Assembly (NCBI GenBank): GCA_007258455.2 | Contig: VDFB02047230.1 | Span: 161,332,635-161,396,634 of the forward strand | DNA length: 64,000 bases | Direction of reading: 5' to 3' | Origin: Sequoia sempervirens | Lineage: Eukaryota; Streptophyta; Pinopsida; Cupressales; Cupressaceae | Shown: one piece after another, positions 1-11,406 of the stretch | Numbering within the stretch: position 1 is the stretch's first letter | How the letters are laid out: the number at the start of each line of letters is the position of its first letter | The notes under the pieces: generated by a model | The model's input: only the letters and a program-made list of their open reading frames with translations | Databases searched by the model: none | Told to the model about the DNA's origin: nothing | Translations under genes and position numbers: made by a program

Positions 1-1683
1 TTTATTGCCCATTACCATTGTTTATCCCATCATGATCTCACACTCACTATATACCAATGCTCACTTCAATTACCTTCAAGGGTCATTGTAGTAGGCACTT
101 TTTAAGCTTCTACATCATTATTGACACTACACCCTTGATTGGTGGGGACTTTGAAGCTACACAACACATTTATCTTCTTAAAATTTCTCTATCTAAGTTA
201 TTGCAGAAGAAGTTGCACTAGTGGTACTTCCCCTAAAAAAATAAATTAAAGGCTTAGTCCATAATCCTTTCTAGTTACTAATGCATGAATTTTAATAACA
301 TATTTTTTTATATCATTGAAGAGTTCCTCCTTGATATTTCTAAGCAACTACTCAAGCCTTAGAGTGTGATTAGTGAAACTAAATTTATGCATAAAGTTGA
401 CCTTTAGTTGATCCTAGGAGATGATCTTGAAACACAATTCCTTTTGTTGTATTAAAGGAGTGCAAGGTCACCTAAGGTAGTTGAAAGTGTATGCAACTAA
501 GTATTAGGCAAAAAATTTGATACAATCAAGCGGGGCATATACCTTTATATCATGGGCCTTTTAAATCATGTATACTCTTTTTTTATTTGCTACTAGTTTT
601 TGATGCAATACAATGTAATCATCACTATCATAATATCCGATTTAATGAAACTTTTCACAATTTTTAGATGTGTGGCCTAACTCTTGATGGCTATAACATG
701 ATACTAGGAAAGGTTAACCTCCATCAATTAATAACTATTATCATTGCCTCCGTATTTTCCATGCCCATATTGGCAAGGTTATAAATATGAAATATAGATT
801 AAATAACTAAGATCTTTCTATGAGAGATATAGGCTATACAATTGTAAATGAAATAACACAATTACAGACTTGAAATTCCAAGAGATGTGCAAATGTCAAT
901 ATGAAAAAATTACATTAGAAGCTCAAATAAAATCTATAGAATAATGACTGCATGCATCAAGGTACATGTATGCTAAAGTATGCAAGAGTATGCAAGAATA
1001 TGAAAATACAAGCTAGGTAATGATTTTATATAGAACTAAGGAGAGGATGGAGATGGCAAATCCAACCGATAGGAATTAACTACCAAAAGTGGAAAGTGTT
1101 CCACCTTTTGAGAGAAGGGGACACCACATCACTTATCTCCTAGTTATTAAATAATAAACTCACTTTTAAAATAAATAAATAATAAACTCACTTTTTAAAA
1201 AATAATAATAATAAACCCACTTTATTATCCTAAGAAAGCTTAATAAAGTGTAGGAAAAACCTATAACTAAGAGAAAATAAATTAACCCAAAAACCTACAC
1301 AACAAAGGTCTCATTTTGACACAAAGAAAATTCAAACCTCACTATTCAAACCCAAATCTTCACACAAATTCAAAATTTCAAACAAGCAATACTCTTCCCA
1401 AAACTTGCAACAACAAACACTCCTTTTTCCAAATTCACTGTTCTATAATCAGATTATAAATTTTCACAATTACATAACCAAACAATCATTTGCATTGACA
1501 ATTACCTTTATCAATCAAATTCATTTTTAAATTCAAGTTTTTAGATGATAAAAGCTTCAAATTCTTCTCTATTCTCCCATCATCTATGTTGCCTTCAATT
1601 TGCATTTATTTGGTTTTGCACCTGCAAAGTAGCTTTGTTCAAATTATTCCCTCATCTACCTATTTCACTTCTATCACACCTCT
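1..1683. repeat. Unit alpha, left part (decayed large repeat)
   Basis: AT-rich sequence without an intact reading frame. Positions 1-560 match 10745-11285 and 19228-19790 (shared landmarks: the run tttatcccatcatgatct and the later run ggtggggactttgaagct). Positions 560-1680 match 19790-20810 in the same order. The unit is interrupted at 1683 by Copia-1 and resumes at 7178. It is interpreted as a very old retroelement derivative because other parts of the same unit carry gag-like relics on the minus strand. The full extent upstream of position 1 is not visible. Confidence 0.7.
645..785 (-). pseudogene. gag-like relic (zinc-knuckle neighbourhood), copy a
   Basis: Read on the minus strand, this segment matches the better preserved relics at 8440-8965 and 16260-17175. 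It begins with the Gly-rich run before the knuckle (QYGHG), then a damaged knuckle, then the Lys-rich stretch ending near QIKKE. Cysteines are lost and stops are present. It is a fragment of a retroelement gag 3' region, not a gene. The assignment rests on its similarity to the other copies. Confidence 0.45.
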
Positions 1684-2079
1684 TGTTGATTGAATAACAA
1701 CAAAAAAATATTAAAAGATTGCAAAAAAATAAGACAAATGAAAAACAGAACATACACACAAACGAGAACACAATAATTTTATAGTGGTTCACCAAATTGG
1801 CTACATCCACTTTCAGCAGGGGCTATCTCTATATTATTATTCGAATCAGAACACAATACACTGTTGCAGCATATATCTCACAATATATAAATTCATCCTA
1901 TAACTAGAATGCCATCCACACATGCCCAAAATTTTAATAATAGTTAATGGCAGGTAACCTCCAACATAGTGCTGAATATAGGCACTAACATGGAGTGTAG
2001 GGCAACAAAAAGAGGAGTAAATGAATATCAGGGCAGTTACACCACCGACAAGGATTGGGCTTTATACATTACACCAACA
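1684..2079 (-). repeat. Copia-1 3' LTR
   Basis: 396 bp, TG...CA ends, direct repeat of 6772-7177. It lies downstream of RNase H in the element's sense, so it is the 3' LTR. Shared landmarks include ttttatagtggttcaccaaa and the terminal ttacaccaaca. A short open frame at 1969-2160 lies mostly inside the LTR and is not a gene. Confidence 0.92.
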
Positions 2080-2094
2080 ATCTCCAACTTGAAG
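2080..2094 (-). other. Copia-1 polypurine tract
   Basis: Directly upstream of the 3' LTR on the minus strand the sequence reads CAAGTTGGAGAT and is followed by TGTTGG. This is a slightly degraded form of the usual copia purine tract (G/A-rich run ending GGAGAT) that primes plus-strand DNA synthesis. Confidence 0.65.
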
Positions 2095-2139
2095 TCCAAT
2101 TCGGCTGCAAGAGAGTTGTGCAGAGATATCCCTCATTTC

Positions 2140-3830
2140 AAGCTTATTGTAAGAGCTTGATAAAGCCAAGAGAAGTCCTACAAAACTCAAACTTCTCCCT
2201 AGGAACAATCTTCATCAAAGCATCCGTTGGGTTCAATTTGGTGTCAATATTTTTTACCTACAACTTACCATCTTCAAGTGCATGCCTAATGAAATGATAT
2301 CTCAACTCAATATTTTTTGTGTCATTATGAAAGGCAAAGTTCTTTGCCAAGTGAATAACACTGTTGCTATCACAAAACAAAGGAGAAATATTTTGATTAC
2401 ATCACAATTCACCCAATAACCACTGTAGCCATATCATCTCCTTTGCTCCCTTAGTGAGAGCAATGTATTTAGCCTTAGTGGAAGAGAGTGCAACTATTTG
2501 TTGCAAATGTGAAATCCAACTACTTGCAGCCCCGACAAAAGTAAACACATACCCTGTTGTAGACCTCTGTTTTTCCAAGTCTTCAACCATATCAAAGTCA
2601 ACATACCCCCATAGTTGAGTATCTTGTCCTCCAAAGTATAAAGCATAATCTGAAGTACCTCTGAGATACCTGAAAATCCATTGAACCGCCTACCAATAAG
2701 GTTTTCCTGGATTGCTTTGAAATCTGTTCACAACTGCCACTGCTTGGACAATATTTGGACGAGTGCAAACCATGGCATACATAAGACTACCAACTGTAGA
2801 TGAATAGAGAACATTTTGCATATGTGCAAGGTATTCTTCAGTGGTAGGACACATAGTTGATGACAACCTAAAGTGATCAGCCAAGGGAGTACAAGCAGAT
2901 TTTGCATTTTGCATATTGAATTTGTGCAAGATTTTCTCAATATACATTGCTTGAGACAATCTGATTTGTCTCTTTTGTCTGTCCCTAATTATTGTCATGC
3001 CAAGAATCCTCTTGGCTGCCCTTAGATCTTTCATAGTAAACCGCTGAGCTAAATAATGTTTCAATTCCCTAACAACTCTTGTGTTGCTACCAGTGACTAA
3101 CATATCATCAACATAAAGTAAAAGTATGAAAAACTCACCACTTGCAAGCCACTTATAGTAGAGATACAGATCCAATTCACAGTGAATGAAATTGTGCTCG
3201 GCCATGAAGCTATCAAACTTATGATACCATTGTCTTGGGGCTTGCTTGAGCCCATATAAACTGCGCTTCAGCTTGCAATATAAATGCTCTTGAACCTGCT
3301 GTACAAAACCTTCAGACTACTCCATATACAAATCCTCTTCAATATTTCCATGAAGAAATGTCGCTTTAACGCCAAGTTGCTCAAGCTCGAGATTCCAAAC
3401 AGCTGGAATGCCCAAAACAATATGAATTGTTTGCATCTTCACAATTAGTGAAAAAATTCATTAAAATCAATGCCTTTTTGTTGAGCAAAACCCTTCACAA
3501 CCAATCTGGCTTGGTATCGTTGATGACCACCATCTTCTTCTTTCAAACAATAGACCCATTTATTTTTTAGAGGTTTGTGATTTGGTGGAAGGGGAGCCAA
3601 ATCCCATGTATCATCTCTCAAAGACTTCATTTCTTCTTGCATTGTTGCCATCCATTGCACCGGGTTTGCATCTTTGCAGGCCTGTTTAAATGTCATCGGC
3701 TCTGGCTGATCAAAAAATAAAAGTTCATAGCCATCAAGTTTAGACGGACGCCTCCTCTCCCGGTTAGATCTTCTCAATTGAGAACCTCGTTCTTTCTGCA
3801 AATTTGTTTCCAAACTTAATCTTTTTAATT
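2140..3830 (-). pseudogene. Copia-1 reverse transcriptase and RNase H (broken)
   Basis: The minus strand from 3813 down encodes the start of RVT_2 (NKWVYCLKEE near 3560, then GFAQQKGIDFNEFF). Sequence around 3205-3440 is interrupted by stops. From 3205 it continues with the catalytic YVDD in FILLLYVDDMLVTG and on to the thumb region. RNase H follows at 2590-2140, with SSWISHLQQIVALSSTKAKY, then a C-terminal part that includes HFAFHNDTKNIELRYHF-like sequence and a degraded PREKFEFC end. The polymerase would copy the element RNA into DNA in virus-like particles. Several in-frame stops and frame changes make it inactive. The region sits between the Gln-Pro linker and the polypurine tract, as expected for copia. 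Confidence 0.88.
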
Positions 3831-3834
3831 TATT

Positions 3835-4445
3835 TTAGACTCCTATATCTAATTGCAAATCTCTCTGTTGTTGCAGACTGCTCTGTGTCTACACACTACC
3901 CTGTTCCTTGTTACTTAGCATACCCTGTCTCTGGATATGAGAATCTGACTGTGTAGTAGATGACTGCGCAACAATTTGAGCATGAGTTGAAACAGACGAA
4001 GGCAGCGATGTGGAGTCTAAATGACTTGGTAGAGACACCGTTTGAATATTTCCAGGCTATGCTAGAGCTAGAGGAGGCGGCACATTAAAAAAGAAAGGCT
4101 GCATCTCATCATGGAGGCTGGGCGCATTAAGAATTGGAGGATTGATTGAACATTAGAAGGCAGTGAACTAATTTCTGGCTGCGAATGAAAAAGAGGCAGT
4201 GCTAGGACAGTAGAAGGGTGTGATGCATTAAGTGGAGGCTGCTCATAGATAGAGGATGGATTTAGGGAGAGCTTCGTGGAAGCCAACGTAGTAACTAAAG
4301 ATGGCTGTGAACCAATATAAAGAGGGGCGCCAATTGTTGATGATGATTGTATAACTATATTTGGAGGCTGTGTAACAATTATAGATAATGGCGGGGATGA
4401 AGTAGTTGGAGGCAGCGAACAAGCAATTGAAGGATGAATAATTGA
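3835..4445 (-). other. Copia-1 Ser/Pro/Gln-rich linker between integrase and RT
   Basis: On the minus strand this roughly 600-bp linker encodes a low-complexity run rich in Ser, Pro and repeated Gln-Pro pairs. On the plus strand the corresponding DNA shows recurring ggctg/ggaggctg blocks every 30-70 bp. Copia polyproteins often have a variable Ser/Pro-rich linker here, but this one is long and internally repetitive, suggesting local duplication. It is interrupted by stops. Confidence 0.6.
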
Positions 4446-4448
4446 AGG

Positions 4449-5625
4449 CTAAGAGCTTCTACTAGATGGCTGCAAAGAAATTATTAAATGCTGGGAAAAT
4501 AAAACAGAGGTTTTGTGAGCAGTGCCATTCTCAAACAAATCAACCTCAATACATTTATTTGGAGAGGAGTTCTGTTTATGCAAATCTGGAAAAAAAAATT
4601 CGTTGAAGACGACATCCTGACTGTGAACAATCTTTTTGGCGACGAGATCCCACAGCCTGAAACCAAATTGATCTTCTCCATAACCAAGAAAAATACATCT
4701 CTTAGATTTCATATCCAACTTTGTCCTCTGCTCTTGGAATATGCACAAAGGCCTCACAACCAAATACACGTAAATGATGAAAAGAGATTCTTTTTCCGAG
4801 CCATCTTTCCTCTGGAATATCAAAAGCTAATTGAGATGAAGGAGTTTGATTGATTAAATAAACTATAGAATTACAAGCCTCCTTCCATAACTCTTTTCCC
4901 AATTCGACATTCGAGAGCATACAGCGAGCTCTCTCAAAAATCGTTCAATTTAGCCTCTCAGCTGCACCATTTGCCTAAAGGGTGAATGGAACCACTTTAA
5001 TTCTGCTAATTCCATTATCTTCATAAAAATTCTCAAACTCCGAAGAGCAAAACTCTCCCCCATTATCTATTAGTAAGCATTTAATTTTTTGCCCAATCTG
5101 ATTTTCAACAATAGCCTTAAAATCTTAAATTTTGAACACTTATGATTTTCTATTCAACATATAAATCCAAACTTTGCGAGTGCAATCATCAAGAAAAGTA
5201 ACAAAATAGTTTGCACCTCCAAAAGAGGTTACCTTAGTTGGACCAAAGACATCAGAATGCACAAACTCCAAAGGTGTAGTTTTCTTCTCATGACCAATCT
5301 TCACAAAGCTAACTCAACTCTGCTTGCCATAAAGGCAATGCTCACATAACTCCAAATCAATTGATTTTAGGCTTGGAAGTTGATCCCTTTGAAGCATGAC
5401 TTCAAATCCTCTTTTGCTCATATGTTTGAGCCTCTTATGCCAATGCTCTGAACCGCTGTCCACAACTGTCAATGCAGCTCTCATTTCATCATTGCACTCT
5501 AAAACATAAAGAGTTCCCAATTTTTTTCTGTTTGCAAGCACCATAACACCCTTGGTTACTTTCCAATTATCTAATGAAAATTTCACATCACACCCATGAG
5601 CGTAAAGTTGGCTCACCAAAATTAA
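4449..5625 (-). pseudogene. Copia-1 GAG-pre-integrase and integrase (broken)
   Basis: From 5619 down the minus strand encodes the GAG-pre-integrase zinc-binding region (HWHKRLKHMSKRGFEVM, then CEHCLYGKQS). Next comes the DDE core: first Asp in EFVHSDVFGP near 5255, second Asp in LIDNGGEF near 5070 (usual form TDNGGEF), and the third residue, Glu, in NGAAERLN near 4960. The C-terminal part at 4920-4449 contains FGCEAFVHIP. All three catalytic acids are still readable, but stops after KQS, before ANGAAER and within the following helix break the frame. The function was insertion of the cDNA into host DNA. Confidence 0.85.
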
Positions 5626-5649
5626 GTTTCATTTCAAAGTGGGAACATG

Positions 5650-6690
5650 GCGTACATCTCTCAAAATCCACTTATTTCCATTTTCAAGGGAAAAATCACA
5701 TCACCTTTACCTACAATTTCACATTCTTTATCATCTCCAAGAAACACTCTACCAAACATGTACCTTCTTGATAATTAATGAAAGTAGTCTGAGATGGAGT
5801 AGCATGGAAAGAAGTACCGGAATTGAGCACCCAAGAATCTGTAGTCGTGTCACCAGTAGCCAAAACCAAAACACCATTGTCTACAACATTTACTTCATTC
5901 TTGCTTACCTTATCTTGGGCCTTTTTGTAATTCTGACAATTTCTCTTTGTGTGGCCCGATTTGCAACAAAACCAACAAGCACCGTTTCTGCCTCTTGACT
6001 TCAATCTTGGTGCAGATTTCAACCTTCTCCTGTTATTGTTTTTGCCTCTTTCTTGACTCCTTCCTCTATTGTCAGTACTCACTGCAGTTAGAGAATCTCC
6101 AGACGAGGGCTCTTGATTTTTTCTTCTCGTGTCTTCACTAAGAAGTGTGGCTGCAACATCATCAAATTTTAATTTTCTTTTGGCAGCCACCAAAGTGCTA
6201 ACTGCCATCACCACTCCTTCCTAGCTATTTGGTAATGAACATAAAAAAAGAATTGCTTTGATTTCGTCATCTAAATTGATACCAATAGAAATCAACTGAG
6301 TTACCAAAGTATTGTATTCGTTGAGATGGTTTGACATAATTCCTCCTCCTTTTATTTTCAAATTATATAGTTTTTTCATAATGAATACCTATTGGATGCC
6401 GATGCAATCTCGTACATGTTGGAGAGTTTATCCCACAACTCTTTTGTCATTTTCTCCGCTAAAACATTAAATAACATATTGTTGGACAATAAAGAAAAAT
6501 AGTTGCCCTCGCTTTCATATCCAAACTCTCCCAATCTTCGTCTGACATGAAACCCTTTCCCTTGGTTTTTCCAAACAACGCACGGAAGAGATCTTGCTTT
6601 ATCAACAACGATTCCATTTGAACCTTCCACAGTCCGAAATTCTTCCCTAATAAATTCTCGATTTTCCATTTGTTTGCTTCATCCATTCTT
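5650..6690 (-). pseudogene. Copia-1 gag with zinc knuckle and protease (broken)
   Basis: The start codon region is near 6686 (MDEANKWKIENLLGKNFGLW). Around 6490 the homologous reading moves to another frame that continues LFNVLAEKMTKELWDKL, so there is a frameshift. The part at 6214-5711 holds the CCHC knuckle CWFCCKSGHTKRNC (C-x2-C-x4-H-x4-C) followed by the protease motif WVLNSGTSFHAT. In active copia proteases this is normally WILDSGAS, so the catalytic Asp appears as Asn here. Gag forms the particle and binds RNA; the protease cleaves the polyprotein. This copy cannot do either. Confidence 0.88.
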
Positions 6691-6757
6691 ATGGAAATTC
6701 TTCACCGATTTCCAACCAGCTTCACCACTAAGCTGCTTTGCGAGCTTCTCAACCAGA

Positions 6758-6769
6758 GCTCTAATATCA
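6758..6769 (-). other. Copia-1 primer binding site
   Basis: The minus strand reads TGATATTAGAGC two bases inside the right LTR. It matches the standard initiator tRNA-Met primer site TGGTATCAGAGC at 10 of 12 positions and is followed by TCTGGTT, as is common in plant copia elements. It confirms that the right LTR is the 5' LTR. Confidence 0.75.
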
Positions 6770-6771
6770 AT

Positions 6772-7177
6772 TGTTGATTGAATAACAACACAAACATCAC
6801 AAATATAAAAGATTGCAAAAAAATAAGACAAATGAAAAACCAGAACATACATACAGAGAACACAATAATTTTATAGTGGTTCACCAAATTGACTACGTCC
6901 ACTTTCAACAAGGACTATCATCTCTATATTATTATTCAAATAAGAACACAATACACTGTTGCAACATATATCTCACAATATATGAAATCATCCTACAGCC
7001 AGAATGCCATCCACGCAATGCCCAAAAGTTTAATAATAGTCAATGGCAGGTACCACCTCCAACATAGTGCTGAATATAGGCACCAACGTGGAGTGCAGGG
7101 CAGCAGACAGGGGAGTAAATGAATGTCAGGGCAGTCACACCACCGACAAGGATTGGGCTTTATACGTTACACCAACA
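6772..7177 (-). repeat. Copia-1 5' LTR
   Basis: 406 bp, TG...CA ends, homologous along its whole length to 1684-2079 with scattered substitutions and small indels. It adjoins the primer binding site and therefore carried the promoter. Confidence 0.92.
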
Positions 7178-8439
7178 CCTCCATCATCATTCCTTTGTTT
7201 TAAACTTGGGAAGAAAGAACTTGTATGTTAAAATTTTCTGCAATAAAGGGTGTGGAAATGGAATGAGACTTCATCATGGAATGCACTGCTTACGAGGATA
7301 TTCGTACTCAGCATGTTTTTGTCTCCGTCCCATAGACTATTTAGTCTCGTGAATGTCATTAAAAAATTTCATTCATTTAAACATCCTTATTCCTACCTTC
7401 TCTCACTGCCTGCGCAGTCTTCATATTGGTTTTATCTCATTCTTAATACACTTTATGTTACCTGCTCCCCTCTCCAACCTGCTCGACCCGTTTTATTTCT
7501 GCATTCAATCTTTTGTAATTTACATAGGGCGCAGCATATTTTTGTCTGCATAAAATCTTCATATTTCCTTTCCTTATGCCCAACCTTCCTCCTCACATTT
7601 CCTTCAATAATGCACATTATTTTCACTTGTTGTTGCCTGTAATTTGTTCCATCGACAAGCTATAGTACGTGGGTTTCAATTGAATTCTCCCCTAACTTCC
7701 TGCGTGAAATCTCTTTTATCATTACATCATACTTATGTTCTTTGCCTGGCGTTCCCTCTTTTCACTACCCCAATCTGCTTTCATCCCTTTCCCCACGTGG
7801 TCTACTCTAGATCTCAGTTGTCATTTTTATTTGTCTTCAAAATGGTGCCAACTCCTATACTCTTCATGGCGCCTCTTCTCTTAGTCTCTCCGTAGCCTCC
7901 CTTCACTTCCACGACCACCAAATCTGCCCTGTCACCTCCCTTCGATTTCCTTTTTTGTTTTTCTGATTTAAACTCCTATTGACCATGACCTTTCCTCTTC
8001 TCTAAGAGAGATGTCCCCTTTAGCATTCGGTCTTTTCATTTCTCAATGGCGTTTACATGATTCTAAGGCATTTTTGCCAACATTTTGTAATAAAATGTTG
8101 AGGACATGGGACTGAAATAATACATTTTGCATTTTATTTCAATTTGAAATTCCTATTCACTGTCTGACACCCCTCATATTCATGATGTCCCCTCATATTC
8201 ATGATGTCAAAGCCTGTACAATTCCTAAAATCAATCAATCTCATCCATCAAAATTGAAGACGTGAATCGAAATATGACATTTTGTCAACTATTGATAACA
8301 ATGTCGCCAACCACCTCTAAATTGACCATCAAAGCCAAATCGATCCGAGTGCTCTTGCATCACATTTACTTCAATATGGTGAAGAATTTAATTTTAAGAA
8401 ATGGGCATTATTTGTGAGTTGTCTTGACCAAGAGATTTT

Positions 8440-8965
8440 TAAATTTTAGAAATCCTCAATTACAAAGAAGTTTAAGGATCACATAGATAACTTCTTGTTC
8501 ATCATGTTCAACCAGTTTTTGTTTAGCAACATTTTGTTGGCCTACACAAATCAATTCTATAACTTGAACCATGTATACACATTTGCGATAATCTTGTCCC
8601 AATAGACTCTAGTCATATGTAACTAAGGTTAATTTTTTCTCCCATGCACATACCTCATCTTGTAGTGTAGTTTGTTGACTTTTCGTGCTTGTACCACTCC
8701 TTGTAATAATTTACATAGACTTCTTTGGTAGATTCATATTGCGAACCTTTCAAATCATCTGCACTCCTTTTTTATTTGATACTATATTTTGAAGCAATAT
8801 AACATAGTCCTACATTTTGCAATCACTGTCATACTAATCATAGAAGGGAACCTTTTCACAATTGCAAGATGTGTGGCATAACTTTTTACAACGATAACAT
8901 GTTACTAGGTAAGGTTGATCTCCATTTTGATTAATGTCACCACCACCTCCATGCCCATATTGACT
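8440..8965 (-). pseudogene. gag-like relic with intact CCHC zinc knuckle, copy b
   Basis: Minus-strand translation from about 8965 gives QYGHGGGGD, then CYRCKKLCHTSCNC, a full C-x2-C-x4-H-x4-C zinc knuckle of the retroelement nucleocapsid type. A second Cys/His-like stretch follows with stops (the cognate at 17100 reads CGYCDNDHKIQDYV). Next comes a Lys-rich run, then IITRSGT, which resembles the TRSG element at the gag-to-protease junction of plant gypsy elements. It ends with NVAKQKLVEHDEQEV near 8480. Stops interrupt it throughout. This is the best evidence that units alpha-epsilon derive from a retroelement encoded on the minus strand. Which family it is cannot be told by eye. Confidence 0.6.
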
Positions 8966-9788
8966 AGGTCCCCTTTACATTAATATAGTGAAGCCTTTAG
9001 CTTTAACAAGCAAACAATATTTTAATTTGTATCCATCAACATATTTAATTCATATACCTTGTACTTCTTTTTTCTTGTGGGTTATTATTTTACTATTTAT
9101 TTAATGCCAAATCTTTACATTTTAACTTGTGACCTCTCTTTATCCATAATCACAAATTTATTTTTAAATACAAGCTCATGTATTAATTTTACTCACTTCT
9201 CTAAATATAACAAGATGAAAATTATAATAAATAAAATTTATATTTTCAACAAAATTGAGTGGCCTTACTTATCTCACTAGTGTTGCTATGATTAAAGACA
9301 ATCTCACTTTTCTAAAAGCAGCCTACTAATTTGTACAAGTTTATTTTCATTAATTAAACTCTTAGTAAAAAAGGTAACATATATTCTATATTCCAATGCT
9401 TCTAAAAAACAAGCTTAAAGCTATTCAAAACCATATCAGTCTGCTTTTAGAGTTTGCTCAGAAAATTGCTTGAAGGAATAATTTCGCTACATTGAAGGCA
9501 ATTTCACAAACCTTTTTTTATGCTGGATTACTGTTAAACAGAGAACAATTAACATAATATAGAACAGACAGGCAATGCACCATCCAACAGTTAATAGAAG
9601 AGTAAAACAAATTCAAAGACTTTATAGAGTTTAGTGGTTAATGCTCAACAATACCATGAATCCATTTCTTAGTTGGATAAAATTATAATGTAATTATTTT
9701 GTCAGCACATTTCATGGAAGCAGCAAGTAATTATCAATGTTTCAAGTCTCAACTACTTTTGTCCAAATATTATATCTACTTTTGTCCA

Positions 9789-9965
9789 AATATTACAATA
9801 TAATGGAGAACTAATCTTTGGTTTCTTTTGTCCGAACATTAAAATACAATGGAGAACTAATCATTTGTTTTTTATGTTTTACATTAAAATACAAGGGAGA
9901 ACTAATATTTTGTTTTTTTTGTTTTACATTAAAATACAATGAAGAACTAATCTTTTATTTCTTGT
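9789..9965. repeat. 45-bp minisatellite, four copies
   Basis: The core ggagaactaat recurs at 9805, 9851, 9896 and (as gaagaactaat) 9941, a period of 45-46 bp, with acattaaaatacaa before most copies. The equivalent sites in the other units (about 14050, 17875 and 25317) hold one copy only, so the expansion is private to unit alpha. Confidence 0.8.
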
Positions 9966-11406
9966 ATTTTCTTTTGGATGTTTGTTGTGTATGATGTTTT
10001 AGTTATAAAATTTTGATAAGATTTTCATATTATTTTGATTTATTGAATAAGAATTCGAGAGATATGAAATTAGGGTGCATAGGTCTTTTATTCTATTTAA
10101 AGTTGAATTGTATTGTTTTGATTCTTTATAGTTTTTATCTCATATTTTTAGATTATGTTTATTGTAATATTTTTATTGTGTTTTAATAATTATATATTAT
10201 GTAAATAAAGTTTTCATGATTCCTAAAATTACAATAATTTTAAAATTACTTATAAAATGAAACTCTAAACTACGAAAATATTGAATTATATGAATAAAAT
10301 TCAAAATACATAAACGTATACTTAAATAAATTAAAAAATGTGAAATCCATAATCAAAGTATGCATTATAATTAATCAAAATAAAACATTAAAACACTTTA
10401 TTTTATTTTTTTAATTTTTAATTAATTTTAATTTAAAAAGAAAAGAAAATTACCCTTATGGGTTACTAAACACTTGCTATGAAAATGACAATTACTTGCT
10501 AGCACAAGGGAGCATGGAGGATTTCCCAAAATAGATATCTAAAATACTTGATATCCATTTTGTTGATAAGGGAAATATAACCCCACTAGTTGCAATTTTT
10601 CATTGTAGATTGGGACTTACAAAATGGATATCCATTCTAAATAAATGCATTTTTTCAACATTATCAATACTTGTTTTAACTTCTATCTCAACCCAAAAAA
10701 AAAGTCAACTATCCATTTCATGGTTTTGGCTAAGTATAGATACAATTTTTTGCCCATTACAATTGTTTATCCCATCATGATCTAACACTCACTATATACC
10801 AATGCTCACTTTAATTACCTTAAGGGGTCATTGTAGTAGGCACCTTTTAATCTTCTACATCATTAATATTGACACTACACCCTTCATTGGTGGGGACTTT
10901 GAAGCTACACAACACATTTATCTTCTTAAACTCCCTCTATGTAAGTTACCATGGAAGAAGTTGCACTAGTGGTACTTCCCCTAGAAACAAAATTGTAGGC
11001 TTAGTCCCTAATGCTTTCTAGTTACTAATGTGTGAATTTAATTAACATATTTTGTTTGATCATTGAAGAGTTACTCCTTGATATTTCTAAGCAACTACTC
11101 AAGCCTTAGAGTGTGATTAGTGAAACTAAATTTGTGCATAAAGTTGACTTTAGTTGATCCTAGGAGATGATCTTGCAACACAATTCCTTTTTTTGTATTA
11201 AAGGAGTGCAAGGTCACCTAACGTAGTTGAAAATTTATGCACCTAAGTATTAAGCAAACAATTTGATACAATCAAGTTGGGCATATGCCCATATTGACAA
11301 GGTCACCTTTACTTCAATATGGGTGAAGAATTTAATTTTAAGAAATGGGCATTATCTGTGAGTTGTCTTCTCCAAGAGATTTTTAAATTTTAGAACTCCT
11401 CCATTG

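Larger units (their letters stand above)
1684..7177 (-). mobile_element. Copia-1: full-length, decayed Ty1/copia LTR retrotransposon
   Basis: Two direct repeats (1684-2079 and 6772-7177) begin TGTTG and end CAACA. They bound a minus-strand internal region in copia order: gag, zinc knuckle, protease, GAG-pre-integrase, integrase, reverse transcriptase, RNase H. The flanking 5-bp sequences are cctct (1679-1683) and cctcc (7178-7182), a target duplication with one mismatch. A primer site lies next to the right LTR and a purine-rich tract next to the left one, which confirms minus orientation. Many stops and at least one gag frameshift make it non-autonomous. The LTRs differ by roughly 8-10% by eye, plus indels. 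It is inserted into unit alpha. Confidence 0.93.
7178..10496. repeat. Unit alpha, right part
   Basis: This continues unit alpha after Copia-1. Positions 7376-8560 match 20820-21600 in order (landmarks: tcttcatattggttttatct and ctatagtacgtgggtttcaa). Positions 8440-9050 match 12367-12760 and 16640-17280. Positions 9059-9700 match 12740-13880, 17260-17640 and 24720-25210. Positions 9960-10250 match 14095-14390, 17915-18180 and 25365-25650. About 190 bp at 7183-7375 has no counterpart in unit delta. Several plus-strand open frames at 7119-7895 are unsupported by any recognised family. Confidence 0.65.

Noticed and set aside
1969..2160. 63-codon open frame similar to one at 7043-7231
   Set aside because: The similarity exists because both lie in the LTRs of Copia-1. 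No known protein.
7119..7895. Cluster of plus-strand open frames after Copia-1
   Set aside because: Phe/Ser/Leu-rich from a pyrimidine-rich strand. The homologous region at 20820-21300 is not open in the same frame.
9789..9965. CRISPR-like array
   Set aside because: Contiguous minisatellite with no spacers between repeats, in a eukaryotic genome context.
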